From a virus, in the IMG/VR virus record IMGVR_UViG_3300020156_000064, positions 1 to 36,358 of that record: 36,358 nt of DNA. One strand, written 5' to 3'. Shown piece by piece: positions 1-7,617 of this stretch (positions are counted from its first letter, which is position 1; the number at the start of each line of letters is the position of its first letter). The notes beneath the pieces are model-generated. The model was not told the DNA's origin and ran no database searches. It saw only the letters and a program-made list of their open reading frames with translations. Both the position numbers and the translations under genes were made by a program.

Positions 1-23
1 TGTCTTCCGGCCGGGCCTTCCTA

Positions 24-43
24 AAAAACTGAGGAGTGCTCAA
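24..43 (-). terminator. possible weak terminator with T-tract
   Basis: Immediately after the HNH gene stop, the minus strand reads a short stem (TGAG/CTCA) followed by a run of six T. T runs are rare in this GC-rich DNA, and the position suits the end of a leftward transcript. The stem is only about 4 bp, so the call is tentative. Confidence 0.35.
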
Positions 44-343
44 TCACCATGCGTGCGTAGGGATGAACACCGAGGTCAGAGCCTTCGTGCCCATCTCCTG
101 GTTGCAGCAGCGCGGCCTTCCATCGCGGCCAAGGCAGCGCGGACAGGGGCTGTTGCTCCCGTGCATGGGGCGCATGGCATCAGGGTCGAGCCGCTGATGC
201 GGGTTGTCCTTGAGGCTGACGATGTGGCCCGCCTCGTTCGCCCCCTCGTGCCCGCACACGTAGCAGGTGTGCCCGTACCTGGCGAACATCTCGGCACGGC
301 ATCGCTGCCAGGGCCTCCCCGTACGGTGCCGCCCCCTGGGCAT
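44..343 (-). CDS. HNH endonuclease
   Basis: This 99-residue protein has an HNH nuclease pattern: a CxxC knuckle (C27, C30), the AGHIV motif with H40, H61 and N64 in a HGSN motif, a second CxxC (C67, C70) and a CCNQ segment near residues 79-82. Phage HNH proteins of this size commonly sit next to terminase genes and help cut packaged DNA at cos or headful sites, as a metal-dependent nickase. No terminase is visible here because the window ends 43 bp further left, so the packaging role is inferred. The ATG at 343 follows a G-rich stretch that could act as ribosome-binding site. The gene is separated from the replication operon by a hairpin and about 150 bp, so it may have its own promoter. Confidence 0.85.
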   Translation of the reverse strand: MPRGRHRTGRPWQRCRAEMFARYGHTCYVCGHEGANEAGHIVSLKDNPHQRLDPDAMRPMHGSNSPCPRCLGRDGRPRCCNQEMGTKALTSVFIPTHAW

Positions 344-347
344 CAGA

Positions 348-385
348 CCCCCCGGGTAGGTAGTTCGGCGTACACCCCCCGGGTA
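348..385. repeat. direct repeat CCCCCCGGGTA, two copies
   Basis: An 11-base sequence occurs at 348-358 and again at 375-385, just upstream of the HNH start. The second copy sits in a GTACACCC..GGGTAC context that recurs in similar form at 10205-10218 in the divergent control region. This could be an operator, but the evidence is only the repetition and the placement. Confidence 0.35.
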
Positions 386-476
386 CGCAGAAGGAGTGCC
401 ACCCGGCTACGGGCGCACTCCTGCTGCGACTACGGTGCGCCGGAATCGGACGCCGATCAAGGGCTCCGATGCGCGC

Positions 477-495
477 ACGCGCCGATGCGGCGCGT
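477..495 (-). terminator. hairpin after HTH gene
   Basis: A perfect 8-bp stem (ACGCGCCG/CGGCGCGT) with a 3-base loop begins a few bases past the stop of the minus-strand HTH gene. It has no T-tract, as is common for actinobacterial terminators. It probably ends the replication operon before the HNH gene. The rest of 344-498 holds no gene that I can support. Confidence 0.6.
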
Positions 496-498
496 CGA

Positions 499-747
499 CT
501 ATCCCCAGCGACCCCGCCGACGACGCACCTTCGGGTCAGCCAGCCAGCGCAGGATGCGCACCGCCGTCGACCTGTCGTAGTTGTGCCCCGTCTCGACCCG
601 GTGAAGCGTCGACTGGGCCATCCCCAGGGCCTCGGCCACCTCGGCGTAGCTGGCCCCGATCCTGCGCCGGGTCAGCTGGACCTGGACGTGCAGCGTCTCC
701 AGCGTCGCCGCCAGCTCGGCGTAGGTGTCATCGTCCTGGGCGCTCAT
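499..747 (-). CDS. small XRE-type helix-turn-helix DNA-binding protein
   Basis: This 82-residue protein has a Cro/cI-type helix-turn-helix over about residues 30-62. The recognition-helix region reads MAQSTLHRVETG, preceded by an SYAEVAEALG turn. It ends in a basic tail (RRRRGRWG). It likely binds an operator in this phage or works as a small regulator. The ATG at 747 overlaps the stop of the upstream gene as ATGA, so it is translationally coupled as the distal gene of the operon. A strong hairpin follows. Its target is not evident. Confidence 0.75.
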   Translation of the reverse strand: MSAQDDDTYAELAATLETLHVQVQLTRRRIGASYAEVAEALGMAQSTLHRVETGHNYDRSTAVRILRWLADPKVRRRRGRWG

Positions 748-1418
748 GCCGCCGCCTCTGCGCCGGCCGCCCGGATGTGGTCGACCAGGAGCCCGATCGT
801 CTCCTCCGACCAGGTGGCCCCGCAGAGCAGCTCGCCCGTCACGAGGTCCCGGTCGGTGTTGATGCAGTACGCCGCCCGAGCGTTCCGGCCGTCCTCGGTC
901 AAGCTGATGCTGAGGGTGGAGTGCCGACCGCACCGCGGGCAGGCGATCCAGGGCTGGAACGGGGCCGCGACCCAGCCGGTGGCGACCGCCGCCTGGCCGC
1001 GCCAGTAGCGCATCTCGCGCCAGAAGCGCTCCAGGGTGTCGTCGTCCATCACGGGGGCCGCCCCGACGAGCGCCCTGATGTTGTCCTCGACCCGGATGCG
1101 CAGGGGCAGGCCGCGCACCTGGCACCAGCTGGCGACCGTGACCGCGATGTAGACGTGCCGCGCCATCGCCTCGAACAGCCCCGGCGGCTTGCTCCCGGGC
1201 TTGCCCCCGCCCGAGCCCGACGAGCCGCCCACCTTCAGGCCCTCGTGCCCGATCTCGCGCAGCTGGGCCAGGAGGCCGTCCTGGACCGTCGTCCAGGCCC
1301 GGCGCATCCTCTTGTGCCGGCGCTCGGTGGTGTCCCAGATGACCTCGGTGTGCTGGTGCGGCTCGCACAGCTCCTCGGCGAGCCCGGCCAGCTCGGCCAT
1401 GATCCGATCGCGGTCCAT
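744..1418 (-). CDS. hypothetical protein with C-terminal zinc ribbon
   Basis: This 224-residue protein is of unknown function. The N-terminal half is mostly helical. A glycine/serine-rich linker (near residues 65-78) leads to a middle helical region, and the C-terminal part has a zinc-ribbon-like pattern with CPRCG near residue 158 and two further cysteines (YCIN, LCGA). Its start overlaps the stop of the resolvase-like gene (TGATG) and its stop overlaps the next start (ATGA). That tight coupling in a replication/recombination operon suggests a DNA- or RNA-binding accessory role, which is inference only. Confidence 0.75.
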   Translation of the reverse strand: MDRDRIMAELAGLAEELCEPHQHTEVIWDTTERRHKRMRRAWTTVQDGLLAQLREIGHEGLKVGGSSGSGGGKPGSKPPGLFEAMARHVYIAVTVASWCQVRGLPLRIRVEDNIRALVGAAPVMDDDTLERFWREMRYWRGQAAVATGWVAAPFQPWIACPRCGRHSTLSISLTEDGRNARAAYCINTDRDLVTGELLCGATWSEETIGLLVDHIRAAGAEAAA

Positions 1419-1783
1419 CACGCGGCCACCTCCTGGGCCAGCTGGTCGACGAACCAGCGGCGGCTCGGGCGGTGCCGGGACCGCGGCACCTTCGGGGCGA
1501 GCAGGAGGTCGAAGACGACACCCCGGCCCAGGTGGCCGTTCGAGGCGACCAGGGGCAGCGCGCCGACCCAGCTGGCGACCTCGACGACCTTGTTCCACTC
1601 GGACGGGCCGATCAGCCCGGTGCGCTTGCACTGGATGAACAGCAGCTCGCCGGGCTTGAATGCGATCAGGTCGACCTTGCTGGAGCCCTTCGACCCGGCG
1701 GCCCTGACGACCTCGTAGCCGTTCTCGGTCAGCACGTCGCGCACCTTGTGCTCGAAGCGCGTCCCCTGCGCATAGCGGCTCAT
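1418..1783 (-). CDS. Holliday junction resolvase-like PD-(D/E)XK nuclease
   Basis: This 121-residue protein has the layout of archaeal-type Hjc resolvases: an early acidic residue (E11) in an FEHKV helix, a serine-rich loop RAAGSKGSSKVD (catalytic D38), and a QCK motif (Q51, K53) after a beta strand. Such enzymes cut four-way junctions or branched DNA with metal ions. In phages they resolve replication and recombination intermediates before packaging. Length and motif spacing fit. A more general restriction-endonuclease-like branched-DNA nuclease cannot be excluded. It is coupled to both neighbours by ATGA/TGATG overlaps. Confidence 0.75.
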   Translation of the reverse strand: MSRYAQGTRFEHKVRDVLTENGYEVVRAAGSKGSSKVDLIAFKPGELLFIQCKRTGLIGPSEWNKVVEVASWVGALPLVASNGHLGRGVVFDLLLAPKVPRSRHRPSRRWFVDQLAQEVAA

Positions 1784-2199
1784 CAGGCCACCGCCGGCCG
1801 GTCGCTGGCCGCGGGGGCCGGGGCCTGGAGCTTCGCCAGGGACACCTTGACCCGGCGGGCGAGGTCGGAGGGCAGCACGAGCCCGTCGTCGGCCGAGATC
1901 GCGGCGGCCCGCACGATGGCCGAGATGTCCTCGACCTCCAGGTCCAGGAAGCGCGCGATGTGCGGCGGCACCAGCACGGGCTCCAGCTGGAGCGCCTGGG
2001 CGTGCGCGATGAACGTCTCGACGCCCGGGATGGCCTCGCCGCGCTCGACGCGCCCGATGGTCGTCCGGGAGCTGACGCCCGCGGCGTCGGCGATGTCGTC
2101 CTGGCTGATGCCGAGCGAGCGCCGGGTGTGCGTCAGCTGGTCGCGCAGCCTGGTCCAGCGGGCGTACGCCGCCGGGGTCAGTGCCGAGAAGATGGTCAT
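1783..2199 (-). CDS. XRE-family transcriptional regulator
   Basis: This 138-residue protein has a Cro/cI helix-turn-helix at about residues 24-60 (SLGISQDDIADAAGVSS, then IGRVERGE), followed by a helical C-terminal domain and an Ala/Pro-rich tail. The ATG at 2199 has a GGAGG ribosome-binding site about 8 bases upstream. It lies within the replication operon, about 100 bp after the polymerase gene, and could be a phage regulator or an auxiliary factor. It is not an obvious repressor, since it lacks a recognisable LexA-like cleavage domain. The 2200-2300 gap shows only a weak 7-bp stem. Confidence 0.75.
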   Translation of the reverse strand: MTIFSALTPAAYARWTRLRDQLTHTRRSLGISQDDIADAAGVSSRTTIGRVERGEAIPGVETFIAHAQALQLEPVLVPPHIARFLDLEVEDISAIVRAAAISADDGLVLPSDLARRVKVSLAKLQAPAPAASDRPAVA

Positions 2200-2300
2200 G
2201 GTCGGTACCTCCAGTGACGTGCGTCGTGCGGGCTGGAGCGTCCTATGACGCCCCAGAGGGTGCGCCGGCCGCCTTGCCCGCAGCCGACGCACCCGGGGTC

Positions 2301-4253
2301 CTACGCGGCGACCAGCTCGGCCGCCGCCGCCTCGGCCTTCGCCTTGGCGATCTTCTCGGCACGGTCGCAGGTCATCCAGCGGCTCGTGCCGTCCTCGTCG
2401 ATCAGGGCCACCGCGGTCGCCGAGATCGGGACGCCCAGCAGGGTCATGCGCATGGCCGCCTCCAGGGCCGCCATGCACTCCTCCAGGCGCTCCTCGGGCA
2501 CCTGGAGGATCAGCTCGTCGTGGATCGGAACCCAGAGCATCTCGGCCAGGCCCATCTCGGCCAGCTTGTGCAGCGCGGCGACCAGGAGGTCCCGGCTGCT
2601 GCTCTGGATCATGTAGTTCAGGAAGCGGAACGTGGCCGCCTCGCGCGCCCCGTCGCGCACGATGCTGGTCGCCGGGATGCGGCGGTGCGTCAGCGTGCGC
2701 ACCTCGTTCTCCTCCTGGAGCCGACGCGAGTAGACGTTCACCGCCGGGTACGCCTCCCGGTACGCCCGGGTGGCGGCCAGGGCCTCGTCGACCGAGATGC
2801 CGGTCGCCTTCGCCAGCGGGGTCGCGCCGCCGCCGTACGCCTGGAGGAAGTTGACGCGCTTGCCGACCTGGCGGTCTACGCCGATCTTGTCGGCGGTCAG
2901 CTGGTGGAGGTCGCCCCCCGCGTGGATCGTCGCCAGCATGGTCTCCTCTTGCGCCAGGGCCGCCAGCACGCGCAGCTCCACCGTGTCGAAGTCGGCCCCG
3001 ATCAAGACGCACCCGGGGTCCGGCAGCAGCGTCGCGCGCATCCGGGGGTCGGCCTTGGCGTAGTTCTGGATGTTCGGGGCCGCCGAGGTCATGCGCGCCG
3101 TGATGGCCCCGAGGCTGTCGACGCTCGGGTGCAGCCGCCCGTCGAAGCTGTCGGCGACCAGCCCGATGATCTCCTCGGCCTTCGACATGGTGTTCAGCTG
3201 CTCCTTGTACGCCAGGAGCAGGTCGACCACCGCGCGGGCCTCGTCGTCCAGCGGGTAGTCGGCCATCAGGGGCAGCGCCTCGCCGTCGAGGCTGGGCGCT
3301 CCGCTCTTGGTCTTCGGGTGGCCCAGGGCCTCGAAGTCGACGCCGTGCTCGCGGAACCAGGCGACCAGCTTCACGTTCTGCCGGGGCGTCAGGCCGATGC
3401 GCTCGACCAGCTGGGCCTCGGGCACCTTGCACGCGCCGGCCGCGGCGTCGTACTCGGCCTGGAGGCGCTCCGAGTCGACGCGCATCCCGCGCATCTGCAT
3501 CCGGGTGACGAGCCCGGCCAGCCAGGTCTCGGTCGCCAGCAGCTCGGGCGTCGACTGCGAGCCCGCGACCAGCACCGGGTAGAGCCGACGACAGGCGATC
3601 GCGTCCAGGCCCGCGTAGGCCAGGTAGACCTCCTCGTCCAGCCCGATGTTGTTCCAGCCGTACCGCTCGACCTTCTGCCCGGTGCCCTTCTGGCCGTGCT
3701 CCTTCCAGAGCGCCGAGAAGCGCGCCTTCAGGGCCACCTCGGCCGCCGACAGCTCGGGGGCACCGAGCTGGTGCGTCGTCAGCGCCTTCAGGTCGACGGC
3801 CTCGGCCCCGCCCTTCTTGTCGTGCCGGTCCAGGCTCAGGGGGTTGGCGATCCGGGCGAGCAGCCGGGTGTCGATCGAGCGGTCCGTGATGTCGACCCCG
3901 AAGGCCCGCCAGACCGCCACCGAGTCGTAGCGGGTGTGCGAGCAGAAGCGCAGGCGCTCGTCGCGCAGCACCGCCTCGGCGATCTGACGCTGGGCCGGGT
4001 CGTCCATGCGCAGGACCCAGGCCGCGGTCTCGGTGCCGAACTGGACCAGCCGCACCTCGAACGCCCAGTGAAGCGCCGGGGGCGACAGCTTCGTCTCGTG
4101 CGCGGTGGTCTCCACGTCCAGGCCGACGACGCGGCGGGGGTCGGCGATCAGCGCGCGCCACATCTCGCGCGCCTCCTCGGTGCCGAACTCGCCGGGGGCC
4201 GGGGCGTAGACCGAGACGGGCTCGCCGCCCAGGGTCAGGTCGATGTGCTTCAC
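2301..4253 (-). CDS. family A DNA polymerase with 3'-5' exonuclease
   Basis: This 650-residue phage replicative polymerase is related to DNA polymerase I without the 5'-nuclease. The exonuclease domain shows Exo I DVE (D46, E48), Exo II with D110 in SHTRYD, and Exo III Y213/D217. The polymerase domain shows motif A GADFDTVELR (first D at 421), motif B with K465 in GKRVNFLQAYG, and motif C HDE at 578-580. Motif A reads DFDTVELR where DYSQIELR is usual, so the acid and the ELR end are kept. The start is the GTG at 4253, whose GTGA overlaps the primase stop. It would copy the phage chromosome together with the neighbouring primase-helicase and SSB-like protein. All catalytic residues are present, so the enzyme looks intact. 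Confidence 0.93.
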   Translation of the reverse strand: MKHIDLTLGGEPVSVYAPAPGEFGTEEAREMWRALIADPRRVVGLDVETTAHETKLSPPALHWAFEVRLVQFGTETAAWVLRMDDPAQRQIAEAVLRDERLRFCSHTRYDSVAVWRAFGVDITDRSIDTRLLARIANPLSLDRHDKKGGAEAVDLKALTTHQLGAPELSAAEVALKARFSALWKEHGQKGTGQKVERYGWNNIGLDEEVYLAYAGLDAIACRRLYPVLVAGSQSTPELLATETWLAGLVTRMQMRGMRVDSERLQAEYDAAAGACKVPEAQLVERIGLTPRQNVKLVAWFREHGVDFEALGHPKTKSGAPSLDGEALPLMADYPLDDEARAVVDLLLAYKEQLNTMSKAEEIIGLVADSFDGRLHPSVDSLGAITARMTSAAPNIQNYAKADPRMRATLLPDPGCVLIGADFDTVELRVLAALAQEETMLATIHAGGDLHQLTADKIGVDRQVGKRVNFLQAYGGGATPLAKATGISVDEALAATRAYREAYPAVNVYSRRLQEENEVRTLTHRRIPATSIVRDGAREAATFRFLNYMIQSSSRDLLVAALHKLAEMGLAEMLWVPIHDELILQVPEERLEECMAALEAAMRMTLLGVPISATAVALIDEDGTSRWMTCDRAEKIAKAKAEAAAAELVAA

Positions 4254-7057
4254 GCGGTCACCTCCGGGTCGGCCGGGCGCAGGGTGCCCGGGGTGCAGCT
4301 GGGGCAGAGCAGGAAGTAAGTCATCTCGGCGTCGGGCACCTTGGCGGTGCCGCAGGTGTCGCAGACCGGCACCGGCAGCTCGGGGGCATCGGCCCGGAAG
4401 ACCTCGAACCAGTCAGCGGGCAGGACCGTCGACTGGGCGACCGGAGGGGTCGGGAGGAGCGCCGGGCGCTCGGCCGGGGCCTCGGGAGCCGCCCCGATGT
4501 GTCCCACCTGCGGGAACAGCCCGTCGGGCTGGGTAGCGGGGGTAACGGGGGTAACCCCGACCGCCCCCGTCTCCTGCGCGCAAAACACTTTTTCCGTGAC
4601 GCGCGGCTCCTGCGCGGAAAAAGAAAATTCCTCCGTAGGTGCATTGGTGTTCTGGTTACCCCCGTTACCCCCGTCGCCAGCGGCAGAATCGGGCGAACTC
4701 GGGATGGGGTCGGACGTAGCGGGCACGGGGCCGCCGTCCGGCCGGGTGCGCACCGCGTAGGTGTTCACGTTGCCGTGCGACTTGCCGAGGGCGACCAGCT
4801 GGACCTCGCCGAACCAGCGGTCGAGGTTGCCCGCGTACTCCTGGCCCAGCTGGCGGTTGTACGCGCGGGCGTCGGTGCCAGACAGGTCGGTCATGCCGGG
4901 CGGGGTCTCGCTGTGGGGGTCCTTCAGCATGGCGTCGCGCGCCTGGGCGACCGTGAACGCCTGGCCGTCGCCGAAGGTCTTCAGCAGCCACTCGACGTGG
5001 CGCGTCCAGTAGGTGAGGCTGAACGACGACTGCGACCGCCACTCGGTCATGTTGCCCAGGAAGCCCGCGATGCCCGCGTGCGCCAGGATGCCGCCCAGCA
5101 CGCGCTCCCAGGACTCGAAGGAGCCGAAGCTGACCGCCTTCGGGGCCTTCGGCTGGCCCGCGGCGAACCAGGACCGGACCAGGGTCAGCAGGGCCTCGAC
5201 GATCGCCGGCCGGTTGTCCAGGGTCCACTGACGGAGGTCGGCGTGCATGAAGTCGTCGGCCGTGCGGTCCTGCGGGTTCTTGCCCGTCGGCCGGATGGCG
5301 ATCCGGTAGACCCGGCGCACGATGTCGCCCTCGACCCGGACGCCGTTGCCCAGGCTGACCCAGGTGACCTTGTTCGGGAACTCCAGCATCTGGTTGATGC
5401 CGAGCTGGCGGTCGCTCCAGGTCTCCGAGGTCAGCGCGCGGGCCAGGCTGGCCCCGTGGAGATGGTGCGCCTCGTCGAAGACGAAGATGTCGCCGCCCTG
5501 GCGGAACGTCGCCGTGATGACCTTCCGGTTCTCCTGGTCGTCCAGCGACCAGGGCATCGGGTCGACGGTCTGCCCGGTGGCGACGATCGCCATCATGTCG
5601 GCCAGGTAGTTCTTGCCGACGCCCATCTGGAGGCCGTCGACCACCGCCAGCGGGGCCGTGCGGACCATGCCCCGGACGAACGGCGTCAGGATCATGGCGA
5701 GCGCGTTGGCCCGGTCGGCGTCGGTCGGCATGTCGCGCAGCAGGTCGGCAATCCAGCCCTTCGTGATGAAGTCGCGGGCCGCGGCGACCTGGGCCTCGGT
5801 GGGCTCGTCGGGCACGTTGATGCGCTGCATCGCGGCATCCATCGTGACCAGCGTCCGGGTCTCGGCGTCGTAGCCGTTGACCTGGCAGATGGTGCCGTCG
5901 GGCCGGACGAAGGGCGACCGCACGATGTGGTCCAGCGGCGTGAAGCGGTCGTAGCGGCTCATCACGGCGTCGATGGTCTGGCCGTCCGGCCAGGTCCAGC
6001 TGATGCCGATCTGGTTGCCCTCGTTGTCCGTGACGGGCTTGGCGGTGCCCACCGTGTCCTGGACGACATCCAGGAACTTGCCCTTCGGGATCGCCTTCAT
6101 GGCCTTGGCCTCCCGGCCCAGGCGCTTGACCGTGACGACCTCGCTGATCGCCTCGCCGTGGTTGAACAGCCGCCGGCCGTCCCAGCGGTCGAGCAGGTGC
6201 CCGGTCAGCTCGTCGATGACCAGCTTGCGGTCCTGGTCGACCAGGACGATCGGGCGGTCCTCGCCGGTCGAGCTGGTCGCCGCGGTCGCCGGTCCCGACG
6301 ACGCCCCGCGAGTCTTCGGCTTCGGCTTCGGCTTGGCGTCGCAGGGCTTGCTCGGGTGCGCCTGCTCCAGCAGGTTGCCGATGAAGGCCGTCCGCCGGTC
6401 GTCGCGCTTCTTGCCGAGCACGTCGTCCAGGCCGTTCGTGCCGCCCGCGGGCAGCCGGACGTAGGAGACCGCGGTCGCGCCCTCGGCCTTCGCCGCGTTG
6501 CCGAGCTTCACCGCGGCGTCGTAGACATCGCGGTTCGTGGCGACATCGGCGTCCAGGCAGATGTAGACGTGCCGCCCGTCGCAGACCTCCAGGTCGGAGT
6601 CCGGGATGCCCTCGGCCGACCAGTTCCGGCAGCCGCCGACGCCGACGATGGTCAGGTCGTCCGGTGCCCAGCTGGCCGCCGCCAGGCCCTGCTTCGTGCC
6701 CTCGACGATCAGCACGCGCTCGGAGTCCTCGACGATGCGCAGCGCGTTCAGGACCGCGCCGGCCCCCTTCGGGAACAGGTACTTGTAGGTGTCGCCGTTG
6801 CGCTCGAACTCGGCGTCGGGGCGCAGCTGCTCCGTCACCTGGCCGTCGATGGTGATCCACGGGAAGACGATGGAGGGCACCGCGTCCTCGGCCGCCCAGG
6901 CCGCCCACTCGGGCAGCTGGTCGACGCTCGTGATGGAGCGCAGGCCCTTCTCCTTGGCGATGCTGGCCGTGATGGCCGCCGCCTTCAGCTTCTCGACGTG
7001 CTCGGGGGTCAGCGGCAGGCTGTCCCACTCTGCGGCGTCAGTGCCGATCTCAGTCAT
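4250..7057 (-). CDS. bifunctional DNA primase-helicase (Toprim plus DEAH-box P-loop ATPase)
   Basis: This protein is 935 residues from the ATG at 7057. Its N-terminal third carries Toprim features (LIVEGTKQG, then LDADVATN), typical of primases that make RNA primers. A basic, low-complexity linker follows near residues 240-275. The ATPase part has a Walker A MGVGKN (K482) and a Walker B FDEAHH (D528), a replicative helicase type. A long low-complexity tail ends in a zinc ribbon (CDTCG...CPSC). The start codon overlaps the stop of a small upstream frame (ATGA), and its own stop overlaps the polymerase start. The tail coding region at 4537-4673 has an unusually AT-rich core flanked by a perfect 20-bp inverted repeat. 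This may be a cis element embedded in the gene, as the lambda origin is in gene O. Confidence 0.9.
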   Translation of the reverse strand: MTEIGTDAAEWDSLPLTPEHVEKLKAAAITASIAKEKGLRSITSVDQLPEWAAWAAEDAVPSIVFPWITIDGQVTEQLRPDAEFERNGDTYKYLFPKGAGAVLNALRIVEDSERVLIVEGTKQGLAAASWAPDDLTIVGVGGCRNWSAEGIPDSDLEVCDGRHVYICLDADVATNRDVYDAAVKLGNAAKAEGATAVSYVRLPAGGTNGLDDVLGKKRDDRRTAFIGNLLEQAHPSKPCDAKPKPKPKTRGASSGPATAATSSTGEDRPIVLVDQDRKLVIDELTGHLLDRWDGRRLFNHGEAISEVVTVKRLGREAKAMKAIPKGKFLDVVQDTVGTAKPVTDNEGNQIGISWTWPDGQTIDAVMSRYDRFTPLDHIVRSPFVRPDGTICQVNGYDAETRTLVTMDAAMQRINVPDEPTEAQVAAARDFITKGWIADLLRDMPTDADRANALAMILTPFVRGMVRTAPLAVVDGLQMGVGKNYLADMMAIVATGQTVDPMPWSLDDQENRKVITATFRQGGDIFVFDEAHHLHGASLARALTSETWSDRQLGINQMLEFPNKVTWVSLGNGVRVEGDIVRRVYRIAIRPTGKNPQDRTADDFMHADLRQWTLDNRPAIVEALLTLVRSWFAAGQPKAPKAVSFGSFESWERVLGGILAHAGIAGFLGNMTEWRSQSSFSLTYWTRHVEWLLKTFGDGQAFTVAQARDAMLKDPHSETPPGMTDLSGTDARAYNRQLGQEYAGNLDRWFGEVQLVALGKSHGNVNTYAVRTRPDGGPVPATSDPIPSSPDSAAGDGGNGGNQNTNAPTEEFSFSAQEPRVTEKVFCAQETGAVGVTPVTPATQPDGLFPQVGHIGAAPEAPAERPALLPTPPVAQSTVLPADWFEVFRADAPELPVPVCDTCGTAKVPDAEMTYFLLCPSCTPGTLRPADPEVTA
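4537..4673. repeat. 20-bp inverted repeat flanking an AT-rich core inside the primase gene (possible origin)
   Basis: The left arm at 4537-4556 reads CGGGGGTAACGGGGGTAACC, itself a tandem of a 10-base unit. The exact reverse complement is at 4654-4673. Between them lie a 9-bp inverted repeat CTTTTTCCG/CGGAAAAAG (4588-4596 and 4615-4623), a direct repeat CTCCTGCGCG (4571 and 4607) and A/T runs foreign to this GC-rich genome. The encoded residues form a low-complexity linker, so the DNA rather than the protein appears to be constrained. Iterons beside an AT-rich segment suggest a replication origin. Confidence 0.6.
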
Positions 7058-7139
7058 GCTTGTGCTACTTTCAGCTGGTAGTTCATCGAGAGGCCGGGCG
7101 GCATGGGGATGTCGTGCCCGGCCTTCTTGCTGTCCGGGG

Positions 7140-7502
7140 TCAGCCCCGAAGGGCCGAGACCCCGAAGGTGCGCCGGGCCTGCTCGGCGGCTTCCCAGGTC
7201 GGGCAGCTCGGCGTCCAGGGGCCTGCGACCACGCAGAGCCAGAGGTCGGATTGGCGCGGGCAGCCGCACGGGGCGCGCTCGCCGGTCCACTCGGGCTGGC
7301 GCACAACGTCGGAGCGGTCGATCGGCTCCAGCAGGGCGTCCAGCTCGTCCCGGCGGAACCGGACCGACTGGGTGCCCGCCAGCTTGTGCCGGGTCAGCTT
7401 GCCCTCGCGGGCGTAGCGGTCGATGGTCGCCGCCGAGCACCCGAGGTGCGCGGCGGCCTGGGCCTTGGTCATCCAGGTGGGCGTCGTCATGCGGACGATC
7501 AT
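7140..7502 (-). CDS. excisionase/MerR-type helix-turn-helix protein (3' end possibly frameshifted)
   Basis: As written this gene encodes 120 residues. The N-terminal part is a helix-turn-helix of the excisionase type: MTKAQAAAHLGCSAATIDRY, then REGKLTRHKLAGT and a VRFRRDELDALL helix. A CGC and a further cysteine follow. It may act as a recombination directionality factor or a small regulator, although no integrase is in view. The start at 7502 has AAGGTG just upstream, and a tandem 10-bp repeat overlaps this region. The frame stops at 7140. A -1 shift at the G4 run on the minus strand (7144-7147) would add about 29 well-biased codons and end as ATGA on the primase start, the junction style used elsewhere in this operon. 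Confidence 0.8.
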   Translation of the reverse strand: MIVRMTTPTWMTKAQAAAHLGCSAATIDRYAREGKLTRHKLAGTQSVRFRRDELDALLEPIDRSDVVRQPEWTGERAPCGCPRQSDLWLCVVAGPWTPSCPTWEAAEQARRTFGVSALRG

Positions 7503-7506
7503 AGCA

Positions 7507-7525
7507 CCTTGCACAACCTTGCACA
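7507..7525. promoter_or_regulatory. tandem 10-bp repeat CCTTGCACA at the HTH gene start
   Basis: CCTTGCACA occurs at 7507-7515 and again at 7517-7525, exactly one helical turn apart and just upstream of the HTH gene start codon. Repeats in this position suit an operator for autoregulation by the encoded HTH protein. The purine-rich complement also supplies that gene's ribosome-binding site. Confidence 0.45.
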
Positions 7526-7564
7526 GCCATGCCGAACCCCCGCATGTCGTCGTGTCGGGGCGAC

Positions 7565-7601
7565 GAAGCCCGGCGGCCAGGGAAGGCGACCGCCGGGCTT
7601 C
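7565..7601 (-). terminator. hairpin terminator after the SSB-like gene
   Basis: A perfect 12-bp stem (GAAGCCCGGCGG/CCGCCGGGCTTC) with a 13-base loop lies 16 bp past the stop of the SSB-like gene. Transcription of the downstream HTH and primase genes is therefore probably attenuated or restarted here. It has no T-tract. Confidence 0.65.
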
Positions 7602-7617
7602 ACTCCTCCCCAGGAGG

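Noticed and set aside
53-580. Plus-strand frame at the left edge
   Set aside because: It is antisense to the HNH gene and to a hairpin, and lacks domain features.
2181-4319. Long plus-strand frame of 712 codons opposite the polymerase
   Set aside because: The polymerase on the minus strand has all catalytic motifs. The plus frame is a shadow.
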